Notes: generated from the letters alone by a model not told the origin. DNA of 64,000 nt from an uncultured Planctomycetia bacterium (GCA_937871505.1 CALMPF010000016.1:1-64000); one strand, 5' to 3'; shown: positions 1 to 8,783, counted from the stretch's first letter. A program made the numbers and translations.

Positions 1-146
1 GCGCGGTACGAGCGATACGGCGGGCTGACGCCCCCCCCCCGCGGGGGGGGGGGGGGGCCGGGGGGGGGGGGGCGGGCCCCCCCCCGCCCCCCCCCCCCGG
101 GGGGGGGGGGGCGCCCCCCCCGGGGGGGGGGGGGGGGGGGGGGGGG
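1..146. other. Probable contig-end artefact: 30-bp copy of 57085-57114 followed by a G/C-only tract
   Basis: Bases 1-30 are identical to 57085-57114, inside the MntR-like gene. Bases 31-146 contain only G and C in long homopolymers. Kept in register, 31-60 agrees with 57115-57144 at about 21 of 30 positions, and the differences are mainly A read as G and T read as C. That looks like a corrupted copy of the same gene fused to the contig start, not native DNA. It should not be used to infer a promoter or start for the gene that follows. Confidence 0.75.
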
Positions 147-2561
147 GTGGCCATCATGAATGCTCGCCGCGCCGCCGAGGCCGGGCCCGCGCCGGTCGTG
201 ACCTTCGAGAGACCCTCCCGAGCGACTCGACCGCGGCGTGCGCGGTTCGTCCTGTTCACGGTCGCGGCGTTTGCGGCGCTGCTCCCCTGGGTGGCGGCGA
301 TGGCGCTCTCGCTCGCACCGCGGGAACGCCCGCTCTCCCGCAGCGCCTCGGCGCAGGGCTCCGGCGGGACGTTTTCCGTGGTTCTTCCAGAGGTCGGTGG
401 TTGGCGCGGGGCGCTCGTCGAACTGCGCGGCGACTCCGTTGCGGCGCCGCGGGCCTCGAGACTTCGGCTGCTTCGGGACGGGAGGCCGCTCGGCGCGCCG
501 CATCAACTCCACGAGTCGCTGCGACTGGGCGTGGTGGGGTGGTCGCACTGGGGAGGCACGCTGATCGTCCAGCCCGGGGAACCGTTCGATCTCGAGGTCG
601 ACTTGCCGCAGCTCAGCGTGATCGGCGCCCCGCAGCCGCGGCGGTGGACGGTGGCGATCGCGCTCTTCGGGGCCGCAGCGCTCGCGCTCGCCGCGATCCG
701 CCGCTTTGGTCCCCTCCGCCGGGCGCTGGATCTCCCGGTCGAGGCTGCCGGCTCCTTGAGCGGGCCGCTCACAGACCTCCGTGCGGTTCTCCGCGCCCAT
801 CGGCCGTGGTGGTCTGCGCTCGGAGCCGTCGCCCTGACCGCGCTCTGCCTCCCCTCGATCGCCGACGCGCCCGCCGGATCCGAGGCGCGCTGGCTGATCG
901 CGGGCGTCCTGGCGCTTCTCGGTGCGCCGGTCGCGGCGATGCGCCTCTCCGCCGCGCTGCGCCGACCGATTCGCGTCGTCGCGGTCGTCACGGCGCTCTA
1001 TGCGGCGAGCGCGACGATCAACGCGCCGCGAACCCTCCTCGACGCCGCCGGGGCCGCCGGGACGTTCGAACGGCTGATGCCGCCGCTCGCCCTCGCGCTC
1101 GGCGCCGTCGCATGGTTCAGGCCCTCCGCGCTGATCCTGCTCGCGGCTGCGGCGAGCTGGCGGAGGGTCGCGGCCGAAGAGCTCACGGGATTCCCCAACG
1201 TCTCCGCGGACTGGCTCCCGCTGGCAGCCCTCGCGCTGCTCTTCGGCTCGTGGATCGCGCTCGAAGGCGCCCGGATCCTCGTCGGGCGCATCGCCGGTGC
1301 GACGCCGACGGATCCGCCATCCGCGGATCGCACCGTCGACGGTGACGCAGGAGAGCGCGCTTCCGCGGAGGCGCTGCTCGCCTGCGCAGTGGCGCTTCAG
1401 TTCGGCCACTATGTCGCCTCGGCGATCGAGAAGCTCAGGATCGGCAGCGCTCCGCTCGACTGGATCCTCCGCAACCCGACCGAATACCTCCTGCTGGCCG
1501 CGGAGGCCAACGGTGCGTGGTCACCCGCCGGCGCGCTCGGTCGTCTCGACGCGGCGGTCGCGATCGCTGCGGTGTGGCGCGGGCCGCTCAACATGGCGAC
1601 GTTCCTCCTCGAGCTTGCGCCGCTCATGGTGGTCTTTCTCGGGCGACGCTGGATCACCGCGCTGCTGCTGGCCTTCGCGGCGCTGCATGTGGCGATCTGG
1701 AGCGTCACCGGCATCGGATTCTGGAAGTGGATCGTCGCCGATGTCGCGCTGGCGATCGGGGTGGCCTCGACCGCCACGGTCTGCGCGCGGCCGCCAGCAG
1801 GCTCGGACGGGAACTCCCCTCCGCACCCGGGCTCGCGCCCGCGCGCCCGCTCGGACGGAGCGTGGGGAGCGCGCCGCGGCGTCCTCCTGCTCCTCCTGAT
1901 CCTCCTTCAGCCGCGGGTGATGGAGGTCGTCCGGCTCGGATGGCATGACACGCCGGCGCTCAACCGCGTCCGCATCGAAGCGATCCTCGACGACGGTCGT
2001 GCGGTCGCGGTCCCCGCGAGCTTCTTCGCCTCCGGCTCCTATCGCATGGCCTGCGGCGTGTTTCCCCGGGCGGGACGCGCGCACTTCCCCACCGAGACGT
2101 GGGCCACGACCGACGACGTGGCGGTGCGCGACGCCGCGCTCCGCCGCGCGATCGCGCTCGAGGGGCCAAGCGACTTCGCCGCGGTCGCGGCCGAGGCGGA
2201 TCTCCCCTCCATCCTCCGCCGCCACCACGCGTGGGCCCTCGAGCGCGTCGACGAGGCAGGGCGGCTGCGCGGTCGGCGCGGACGGCTCGCCTGGCCGCAT
2301 CACATCGTCGGCGAGGTCCCGGCCTCGCTCCGCGGTGCGACCGCCTTCGACGAGATCGACCTTCGGCGCGTGGTCGCCTACCGAGCGATCGCGGAGTCGA
2401 TCTGGCTGCGCGATCCCGCGACCCTCGCGCCGGAGGAGGTCGTGCTCCGCGGGGAACTCCTCATCCCGCTCGCGGGGGACTCAGAACTGCCACGCCGCGA
2501 GGAGGATCCCCGCGTCGGCGCCGTCGACGATCCCGTCGCCGTTGAGGTCGCCGGGCCCTGA
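147..2561 (+). CDS. HTTM-like multi-spanning membrane protein
   Basis: An 804-residue integral membrane protein. A hydrophobic segment lies near residues 33-55, and many more follow between about 165 and 620. The central block around HYVASAIEKL, followed by APLDW and later LNMATFLLELAPLMVVFLGR, resembles the HTTM (vitamin-K-dependent carboxylase-related) fold, whose motif is an A-x-x-K...W core followed by E-L-x-P and a conserved His in a later helix (here ALHVAIW). No enzymatic activity is asserted. The first possible start is GTG 147, directly against the artefactual G tract, and ATG 156 is equally possible; the true N-terminus may be missing. The last 81 bases run antisense into the 3' end of the convergent gene. 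HTTM assignment is moderate. Confidence 0.6.
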   Translation: MAIMNARRAAEAGPAPVVTFERPSRATRPRRARFVLFTVAAFAALLPWVAAMALSLAPRERPLSRSASAQGSGGTFSVVLPEVGGWRGALVELRGDSVAAPRASRLRLLRDGRPLGAPHQLHESLRLGVVGWSHWGGTLIVQPGEPFDLEVDLPQLSVIGAPQPRRWTVAIALFGAAALALAAIRRFGPLRRALDLPVEAAGSLSGPLTDLRAVLRAHRPWWSALGAVALTALCLPSIADAPAGSEARWLIAGVLALLGAPVAAMRLSAALRRPIRVVAVVTALYAASATINAPRTLLDAAGAAGTFERLMPPLALALGAVAWFRPSALILLAAAASWRRVAAEELTGFPNVSADWLPLAALALLFGSWIALEGARILVGRIAGATPTDPPSADRTVDGDAGERASAEALLACAVALQFGHYVASAIEKLRIGSAPLDWILRNPTEYLLLAAEANGAWSPAGALGRLDAAVAIAAVWRGPLNMATFLLELAPLMVVFLGRRWITALLLAFAALHVAIWSVTGIGFWKWIVADVALAIGVASTATVCARPPAGSDGNSPPHPGSRPRARSDGAWGARRGVLLLLLILLQPRVMEVVRLGWHDTPALNRVRIEAILDDGRAVAVPASFFASGSYRMACGVFPRAGRAHFPTETWATTDDVAVRDAALRRAIALEGPSDFAAVAAEADLPSILRRHHAWALERVDEAGRLRGRRGRLAWPHHIVGEVPASLRGATAFDEIDLRRVVAYRAIAESIWLRDPATLAPEEVVLRGELLIPLAGDSELPRREEDPRVGAVDDPVAVEVAGP

Positions 2562-4907
2562 CGTCCCCCACGCGCTGAGAAGGATGCCGAAGTCGGCGCC
2601 GTCGACGATCCCGTCGCCGTTGAGGTCCTCGGACGGAGCGGGCGGCCGCGGCATGTTGAACTGCACGTGGTCGAACTCCGCGTTGGACGTCAGGCAGGTG
2701 ATCTCCACGCGGGAGATCCCGACCGTGCTCGTGAAGCCGACGAAGCGGTCCTCTGCGGTGGTCCCGAGCTGGCTCGCATCGCCGATGAAGTCGTACGTCC
2801 GCGTCCCGATGAAGTTGCCCTTCGGCCCATAGGCGACGACGCGCACCGGGTTGAGGCCCGTGGCGGTGTCGGTGATCACGATGCCGAAGAGCGTCGGCAG
2901 CTCGCCGAGCACGCGCTCGTCGAAGGTCACGACGACCGGGGCCCCGGCCAACTGCGCGATCGAGTGGCCGTTGTTGCCATTTCCGTCGATCGCGCCGGTG
3001 TCCTCATCGACCGAGTCGGTGACGGGCCCGGGCCCGACGAGGAACGGCGCCACGATCTTGGCGCCGGGAAGATCGAGCTCGCCGCTCTCGAAGTCCTGGA
3101 CGACGAGGATGGACGAGTCGTCCCCTGCGAAGGGACTGTCTGCGACGCCGAGGTAGGGCGTCATGTCGACGAAGGTCGTCGGCAGGGGCTTGATCACCTC
3201 GTACTGCACGTGATCGAACTCCGCGTTCGAGGTGAGGGGGACCACTTCGAAGCGGGCGATGCCGACGGGGGAGATCGCGCCGATGAAGCGGTCCTCGTCG
3301 GTCGTTCCGTTCTGGCTGTCGTCACCGACCACCGTGAAGATCCGGACGCCGAGCAGATTGCCCTGCTCGCCGAAGAGGCGCATCCGGAACTGCTGCGGCC
3401 CCTCCGCCATGTCGGTGACGACGATCCCGACGCGCTGCGGGAAGCCGCCGAGGATCTCTGAATCGAAGACCACCGAGAGCGTCGAGCCCATGAGCTCCGC
3501 GACGGAGTGCCCGTCGTTGCCGTTGCCGTCGATCGCCCCGGTGTCCGCATCGACGGAGTCCGTGAAGAGGCTCGGCGGGATCAGGAACGAGACCGAGATC
3601 GTCGCGCCCAGCGGCGAGAGCGATCCATCCTCGAAGTCGTGGGCGATGTAGTCCTCCCCCAGCGCGATGCCGTCGAAGGGGATGTCGTCGGTGCTGAGAT
3701 ACGGCAGCGGGTCGATGAACTCGATCGCGATGGGCTTCGGGACGTCGTACTGGATGTGATCGAGCTCCCAGTTGCCCGTGAGGCAGGTGATCTCGACGCG
3801 GGCGACGCCGGGGAAGTTCTCGGGATCGTCGGGGGGGCCGATCATGCGGAAGCCGATGAAGCGGTCCTCGGCGGTCGTGCCCTGGAAGGAGTCGTCGCCG
3901 ATGACGGTGTAGATCCACGTCCCGAGCACATCGCCGCCTTCGCCGAAGGCGCGCATCCTGAACTTCCCGGGGCCCGGAGGCAGGTCGGTCACCACGAGCC
4001 CGAAGCGCGTCGGATAGCCGCCCAGCGCGCCGGGGTCGAACGTGACCACGACCGGAACGTCCTTCAGCTCGGCGGCGGAGTGAGCTCCGTTGCCGTTGCC
4101 GTCGATGGCTCCGGTGTCCTCGTCGACCGAATCGGTGTTGGGACCGGGACCGACGATGAAGGAGACCTCGATCTGGGCGCCGAAGGACTCCCGCGTGCCG
4201 TCCTCGAAGTCGTGCACGATCAGGTCGACGCCGAGGGTGTCGTAGTCGAAGGGCGAGTCGGCCACGCCGAGATAGGGGCGGGCGTCGAGGAAGTCCACGT
4301 GGGAGGGAACCGGCCGCAGCACCGTGATGTGGTCGATCTCGAGCTCGCCGAGGACGTTGATGATCGAGATGCTCCCGATCCCGGTCGGGTTCGAGATCCC
4401 GATGAAGCGATCGTCGTCGGTCGTGCCCTGGAGCCCGTCTCCGAGGACGTAGAGCTGCTGACCGAGGAAGAATCCCTCGGGATTGAAGGCGACGAAGGTG
4501 ACGCCCGAGGCGGGGCCGCCGTCCGTCCAGACGAAGCCGACCTGCGTCGGGTAGCCGCCCAGAAGGTCGGGATTGAACGTCATCGTGAGGAGCGTGTTCG
4601 GTGGCGAGGCCCACGAGTGGCCATCGGTTCCCCAGCCGTCGATCACGCCGTCGTCGCCGTCGACCGAGTCGGTGATCGGGCTCGGTCCGCGCACCGAGCC
4701 GGCGGAGAGCATCACGCCGGGGAGGTCCATCGTGCCGTCCTCGAAGTCCTCGAGCAGGTGGGTGTAGGGCGAGATGTAGATGGGGTTGTCCGCGCGGCTC
4801 AGATACGGCGAAGGACCGTAGAAGATCGACTCGGCCGCTGCGAGCGCGGGAACGAAGGCAGCGAGTGCGGCCGCACTGGCGGCGATGCGGAGCGTCGGGT
4901 TGGTCAT
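2481..4907 (-). CDS. Secreted protein with four ~190-residue repeats and C-terminal dockerin-like pair
   Basis: 808 residues, probably exported: a signal peptide covers about residues 1-26 (basic start, then an Ala-rich core ending ALAAAES). Four homologous units follow. Each opens with a Y-L-(S/G)...DFEDG element, carries a DSVD-x-DTGAIDGNGN loop, then GTT-x-(D/E)DRFIG, and ends in a hydrophobic strand with (E/F)DH(V/I)Q(Y/F). The Asp/Gly loops suggest a calcium-binding beta sandwich, which is inference. The last ~50 residues hold two copies of DLNGDGIVDGAD, as in type I dockerins. ATG 4907 is chosen because GGAGGAGG lies 7 nt upstream and the signal peptide begins there; the frame stays open to 5549 but only as Arg-rich low-complexity sequence. 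Function unknown; likely a cell-surface protein. Confidence 0.8.
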   Translation of the reverse strand: MTNPTLRIAASAAALAAFVPALAAAESIFYGPSPYLSRADNPIYISPYTHLLEDFEDGTMDLPGVMLSAGSVRGPSPITDSVDGDDGVIDGWGTDGHSWASPPNTLLTMTFNPDLLGGYPTQVGFVWTDGGPASGVTFVAFNPEGFFLGQQLYVLGDGLQGTTDDDRFIGISNPTGIGSISIINVLGELEIDHITVLRPVPSHVDFLDARPYLGVADSPFDYDTLGVDLIVHDFEDGTRESFGAQIEVSFIVGPGPNTDSVDEDTGAIDGNGNGAHSAAELKDVPVVVTFDPGALGGYPTRFGLVVTDLPPGPGKFRMRAFGEGGDVLGTWIYTVIGDDSFQGTTAEDRFIGFRMIGPPDDPENFPGVARVEITCLTGNWELDHIQYDVPKPIAIEFIDPLPYLSTDDIPFDGIALGEDYIAHDFEDGSLSPLGATISVSFLIPPSLFTDSVDADTGAIDGNGNDGHSVAELMGSTLSVVFDSEILGGFPQRVGIVVTDMAEGPQQFRMRLFGEQGNLLGVRIFTVVGDDSQNGTTDEDRFIGAISPVGIARFEVVPLTSNAEFDHVQYEVIKPLPTTFVDMTPYLGVADSPFAGDDSSILVVQDFESGELDLPGAKIVAPFLVGPGPVTDSVDEDTGAIDGNGNNGHSIAQLAGAPVVVTFDERVLGELPTLFGIVITDTATGLNPVRVVAYGPKGNFIGTRTYDFIGDASQLGTTAEDRFVGFTSTVGISRVEITCLTSNAEFDHVQFNMPRPPAPSEDLNGDGIVDGADFGILLSAWGTSGPGDLNGDGIVDGADAGILLAAWQF

Positions 4908-5471
4908 GGTTCGTCCTCCTCCGAGGGCTTCAGGGGCTGTGGGGCCTGTCGGTCCCGCGGGAGCCTGATCGACTGTGGTGCGTGGCCGGGCACCCGCTCG
5001 CCACGCTGCTGCGATGCAGGCGGGGCGGGGTCCGCGTTCAGGTTCGGTGCACCGGGCCAAACGTAGCCGAAACTGGGACTTGGAGCCAGCAGGATCGCGG
5101 CCTTCAGACCGGAATCGGCCGAAGCGCGCTCGGCCGAACGTCGTTTCCGGAACCTCGTCGCGCCCAGGCGGACGCCCTGTCGAACGCGCGCTTCGGATCG
5201 CCCTCTCCGCATCGCGGCGTGGCTGCGCCCGACTCGCCAGAGCCCGCGTCGTCGCGGTCCGAGTCGTCGCAGCCCGACGCGCCGCGGGCGCACTCGCTGC
5301 CCTCGATGCTGCGGACTCTCGCGGGAGGTCGCCTCGCTCCGAGCCCGACGCGACCTCACCCCGCGCACCCTTCACGCGGAAGGACGAGATCGAGGGCGCC
5401 GCCTTCGGTGCGCTTCTCGCAGTCGGGGAGCGAGCGCGTCTGAAGGGCCACCTTCGACTACGCTCCGACCG
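4908..5471. other. Gene-free interval between divergent genes
   Basis: This interval separates the divergent starts of the repeat protein (minus) and the uracil-DNA glycosylase (plus). Open frames here are Arg/Ala-rich and show no family features. The recognisable signals are the GGAGGAGG ribosome site just after 4907 on the minus strand and the TACGCT hexamer at 5459-5464. Nothing else is visible. Confidence 0.6.
5459..5464 (+). promoter_or_regulatory. -10-like hexamer TACGCT, 7 nt before the UDG start
   Basis: The position fits a leaderless transcript that begins at or next to the ATG. No ribosome site is present between the hexamer and the start. Confidence 0.45.
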
Positions 5472-6560
5472 ATGCACCCCGAGGAGTCGAGCCCTGGATC
5501 GCGGATCCCGCCGGCTGCGGAACGCGCGCCGTCGCAGCGCGCCGCTCAAGCCTCATCGGCAGCGATCGAGCGGCTCGCGTCGGTCGACGCGCTGCTCGGC
5601 GTCGACTCGAGCATGATCCGCGTCTGGCGACGGCGGCTCGGGGCCGTGGACGCTCGGGTCCCCGCAGCGAGCGTTCGCCCGGGAGCCGAGGCGTCCGGAC
5701 GCTCGGAGGGGCCGCCAGCCGATCGCCCGTCCGCTTCGCAGCCGACCGTCGCTGCGTCCTCGCCGGAGCCACCGAGTCGGACGGGGCCTCCTCCGGGTCG
5801 CACCGCGCCGATTGCTGGGTCGGAAGCGCGTCGCGCAGCCAGTGCGCCGGACAGGAGCGCATCCGGCGGGGCCGTCGTCGGCGCGGCCGCCGCGCTGGAT
5901 CACGGGAGCGCTCGCGCCGATGCGGCGACGCCGGGCGAAGGCGGTGAGCGCGCGACGCGTCTCGAAGCGCTGCGCCGCGAGCACGACGCTGCGTGCCCCC
6001 ACTGCACGATCGCGACCGCGCACACCCGGACGGTCTTCGGCGAAGGGAACCCGCTCGCCGCGATCATGTTCATCGGCGAGGCGCCGGGCGAGACCGAGGA
6101 TCGGCTGGGGCGCCCCTTCGTCGGCCGCGCGGGCGAGAAGCTCGACCAGATCATCGCGGCCATGGGACTTTCGCGCGCCGATGTCTACATCGCCAACGTG
6201 CTCAAGTCCCGGCCGCCGGAGAACCGCACGCCGCTGCGCCATGAGATCGAGGGCTGCGGACCGTTTCTCCGGCGCCAGATCGAGATCATCCGCCCCCGCG
6301 CCATCGTCACCCTCGGCGGTCCCGCGACGCAACTTCTGCTGGGCGTCGAGGTGGGCATCACGCGCCTGCGCGGCATCTGGGCGGAGTACGCGCTCGAGGT
6401 CTCGGCGGCGGGCGGCAGCGCCGAGACGCTCGTCGTTCCGGTGATGCCCACATTCCACCCGGCGTACCTGCTCCGCAACTACACCCCCCAGGTGCGGCGC
6501 CAGGTCTGGGAGGACATGCAGAAGGTGCTCGAACGGCTTGGGCTGCCGGGAGCGGGGTGA
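5472..6560 (+). CDS. Family-4 uracil-DNA glycosylase with long N-terminal extension
   Basis: Removes uracil from DNA at the first step of base-excision repair. The catalytic domain covers about residues 165-355. It shows the motif GEAPG-x-x-ED (from 202), FVGRAG, RPP-x-NR (247-251) and THPAYLL-like FHPAYLL with His 329. Iron-sulfur ligands normally number four Cys. Here CPHC (175-178) and C262 are present, but the position before RPP is Ser 246 (KSRPP) where KCRPP is usual, so the cluster may be altered or absent. The first ~160 residues are low-complexity Ala/Arg/Pro, longer than the ~200-residue family core. ATG 5472 follows TACGCT by 7 nt and precedes a helix (AAIERLASVDALLG) often seen at the front of such proteins. 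Confidence 0.9.
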   Translation: MHPEESSPGSRIPPAAERAPSQRAAQASSAAIERLASVDALLGVDSSMIRVWRRRLGAVDARVPAASVRPGAEASGRSEGPPADRPSASQPTVAASSPEPPSRTGPPPGRTAPIAGSEARRAASAPDRSASGGAVVGAAAALDHGSARADAATPGEGGERATRLEALRREHDAACPHCTIATAHTRTVFGEGNPLAAIMFIGEAPGETEDRLGRPFVGRAGEKLDQIIAAMGLSRADVYIANVLKSRPPENRTPLRHEIEGCGPFLRRQIEIIRPRAIVTLGGPATQLLLGVEVGITRLRGIWAEYALEVSAAGGSAETLVVPVMPTFHPAYLLRNYTPQVRRQVWEDMQKVLERLGLPGAG

Positions 6561-7013
6561 GAAGCGCGGGCGCCGCGAGACGCTCTCGAAGGAGAGCGCG
6601 GGGCTGGACCGACTCCGGTGCGCGGCGGCGTGAAGGCCACCGGATGCGACTCCGCGGGCGCCGGACTCCCGACTTCCTGCGCCCCGCTGCGGTGGACCCC
6701 GGTCCGCTCACTTCGACCCGCTCTCCGGCGGATCCGGTGTCTCGTCCGCCGCGCTGCTCGCAGCGCGGCTGGCGCGGAGCCTAACACGTCGACCGAACCT
6801 GCGACGCTGGAGATCGATTCGCAGCCCCGTCGAGCCGAGCGCGGGCGCGTTGGACGGGCCGCAGCGGAAAGGGCCGCGGAGAAGGCGGCGGAGCATCGAA
6901 TCGCGCGTCCCGGGAGCCGCGCTCCCCACCGGACGCGACATGCGTGAACTCGTCACCGCTCCGCCGCGGCCTCGGACCACCATCTCCGCGGCGCGGACCC
7001 CCGCGCGGCGCCG
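6561..7013. other. Gene-free interval between convergent genes
   Basis: Lies between the 3' ends of the glycosylase and the MEMO protein. The short frames in it are compositionally random. No clear terminator hairpin with a U tract, RNA gene or repeat was seen. Confidence 0.55.
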
Positions 7014-8219
7014 TTACTGCACGAGCGCCATCGCGGCGCTGCTGACGAGGCAGACGCCCTTGTCGTCGCACGCCTGCCGGTAGTCGATCAGCTCCACGCC
7101 CGCCGCCTTGGAGAGGCGCAGCGCCGCGTACATGTTGCCGACGCTGCACCAGCGCGTCGGGTTGCGGGTCTCGCGGACGTGCGCGAGGAACGACTCGGGA
7201 TCCCCGGAGAGGTAGCGCGCCATCAGATCGCGGTCGTGGCGCTCGACATCGACCTTGCGCTGCGCGTCGACGGCGCGCGGCTCCCCGAACTGCGGGCCCA
7301 CGTGGCTCATGTCCGCGCTGCTGACGAAGAGCGTCCGGCCTCCGAGATCGTCGAGGGCCTCCGCGAACCCGGCGATGAAGGGCTCCAGCGCGAGGCGCTT
7401 GCCGTCGTCGGCGAGCATCGGCGACGTCGGATCGGGGACGAGCGCGGCGACGACGGGGATGTCCCCGAGCCGGTGCTGGATCCACGGAAGCTGGAGCTTG
7501 ATCGAGTGCTCGGCGTGGTGGTCGAGCTGGTCGACGAAGCCGGGATCGCCGAACTTCGTGCGCAGCCGTTCGACCAGCGCAGGGTCGTTCGGCGTGCGGC
7601 CGAAGACGGTGTCGAAGGCCCACTCGGTCAGGACGACGCCATCGCCGATTCCGAAGTGGTTGGTGCCGAGGATCACCACGCGATCGAAGCCTGCCGTCGC
7701 GTCGATGCAGCGGTAGGCGGCGGCATAGTTCGGCCATCCGCGGGCGTAGTCGAGATGGGGGACGACGAGGCCGCCGACCGGGCGATCGAGCTCGGCATCG
7801 TCCGCCTCGGCGAGCCACTGGTCGAGCTGCGCCCGCGCCTGCGCCGACGCGGTCGCCGGGTCTTCGGCCATCTGGTTCGGGAAAGCGCCGAACTCGGCGA
7901 TCTTCGCCTTGAGCTGGCGTTCGAGGTCTTCGAACGTCGGACCCCAGAGCAGCCCCATCTGATCGAGGCGCTGAGCAAGCTCGATGAACGGGGCGGTGTT
8001 CGGCGCACCCATCGCCGCGGCGATCTCTTCGACGGTCCGCTCGCCCTGGAACTGGGCGATCACCGGCACCGCCTGCGGGCTGACCGCCATCGACTGCGGA
8101 AGGAGCATCATCGGATCCCGGAGGACGACGAGCTGCTGGCCCTGATGCACCGCCGGGAGCGGCTGAAACTGGCGGACATGCGGGCGGCGGATGTGCTCGG
8201 GGAGCGTGTTCGTCGACAT
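7014..8219 (-). CDS. amrB: AmmeMemoRadiSam system protein B (MEMO family) with PqqD-like N-terminus
   Basis: 401 residues in two parts. Residues ~25-85 (VLRDP...VSPQAVPVIAQFQGERTVEEIAAAM) resemble the small winged-helix PqqD-type fold. Residues ~150-401 are a MEMO domain: PHLDYARGW, VVILGTNHFG, HHAEHSIKLQLPWIQ and SSADMSHVG carry the conserved His/Asp residues of the nonhaem-dioxygenase-like metal site, and RWCSVGN holds the late Cys. MEMO proteins usually occur with AMMECR1 and a radical-SAM partner; neither is visible here. ATG 8219 is chosen over upstream extensions, which are only the repeat region read as protein, and because TACCAT lies 8 nt before it. Substrate unknown. Confidence 0.85.
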   Translation of the reverse strand: MSTNTLPEHIRRPHVRQFQPLPAVHQGQQLVVLRDPMMLLPQSMAVSPQAVPVIAQFQGERTVEEIAAAMGAPNTAPFIELAQRLDQMGLLWGPTFEDLERQLKAKIAEFGAFPNQMAEDPATASAQARAQLDQWLAEADDAELDRPVGGLVVPHLDYARGWPNYAAAYRCIDATAGFDRVVILGTNHFGIGDGVVLTEWAFDTVFGRTPNDPALVERLRTKFGDPGFVDQLDHHAEHSIKLQLPWIQHRLGDIPVVAALVPDPTSPMLADDGKRLALEPFIAGFAEALDDLGGRTLFVSSADMSHVGPQFGEPRAVDAQRKVDVERHDRDLMARYLSGDPESFLAHVRETRNPTRWCSVGNMYAALRLSKAAGVELIDYRQACDDKGVCLVSSAAMALVQ

Positions 8220-8227
8220 GGGTCGCG

Positions 8228-8233
8228 ATGGTA
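8228..8233 (-). promoter_or_regulatory. -10-like hexamer TACCAT, 8 nt before amrB
   Basis: Read on the minus strand. It is immediately followed upstream by the TGGCCA-rich repeat block, which would sit at and beyond the -35 region. Confidence 0.4.
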
Positions 8234-8292
8234 TGCGGGCGCGGTGCGGCGCCCGCCCCACGCAGCGTCGGCGCGGTGGACCAAGGCATGGA

Positions 8293-8540
8293 TCTGGCCA
8301 CGCCCAGCATGGGATCGGCCACGCAGCATGGGATCGGCCACGCAGATGGCGTCGGACTGGCCTGGGACTGGCCACGCAGATGGCGTGCGACTGGCCGGGG
8401 ACTGGCCATGCACGGGTTTGTGGCCGGGGACTGGCCATGCACGGGTTTGGATTGGCCATGCACGAAGCCGGCCCCGCACGGAACTGGCCAAGCACTGTTC
8501 ACGGGGCGGAACTGGACACGCACGCGGACCTGGCCACGCA
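8293..8540. repeat. Cluster of YGGCCAYGC motifs, partly in 29- and 34-bp tandem units
   Basis: Eight copies of YGGCCAYGC start at 8295, 8316, 8335, 8369, 8403, 8432, 8453 and 8531; further YGGCC variants lie at 8358, 8392, 8421 and 8485. Longer units recur with drift: a ~34-bp unit containing CCACGCAGATGGCGT (8337 and 8371) and a ~29-bp unit containing GACTGGCCATGCACGGGTTT (8400 and 8429). All copies are in the same orientation. The cluster sits 75-320 bp upstream of amrB. Confidence 0.75.
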
Positions 8541-8693
8541 CGGCGCCCGTTCAGATCGCCCGTCCTTCGACACACCGGCCCCGGGCTCGGGGCGGATTGC
8601 CGCCGGTCCGCTGCGGCAACGGGGGCGGTCATGCGGGAGCGGGCGCCAGCCCGGGGCGGGGCGCGCGATCCCTGTCCGGTAGGGACCCCCTCG

Positions 8694-8783
8694 GGGCGAT
8701 CGCGGCGGGGTCCCCTTGAGGCAATCGCGGCGGGGTCCCCCTGAGGCGATCGCGGCGGGGTCCCGCCGGGGCGATCGCGGCCG
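8694..8783. repeat. 25-bp tandem repeat, about 3.5 copies
   Basis: The core GCGATCGCGG recurs at 8696, 8721 (as GCAATCGCGG), 8746 and 8771, exactly 25 bp apart. The first three cores are followed by CGGGGTCCC. The copies are nearly identical, so the array is recent. Confidence 0.85.

Noticed and set aside
4908-5549. N-terminal extension of the four-repeat secreted protein
   Set aside because: The signal peptide and a strong ribosome site place the start at 4907; the extension is Arg-rich low complexity.
8293-8540. Possible CRISPR array
   Set aside because: The repeat is only ~9-10 bp, spacing is irregular, flanks are themselves repeated and no cas gene is nearby.
8696-8780. Cyanobacterial HIP1 (GCGATCGC) signal
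   Set aside because: The octamer is confined here to one tandem repeat; nothing else suggests a cyanobacterium.
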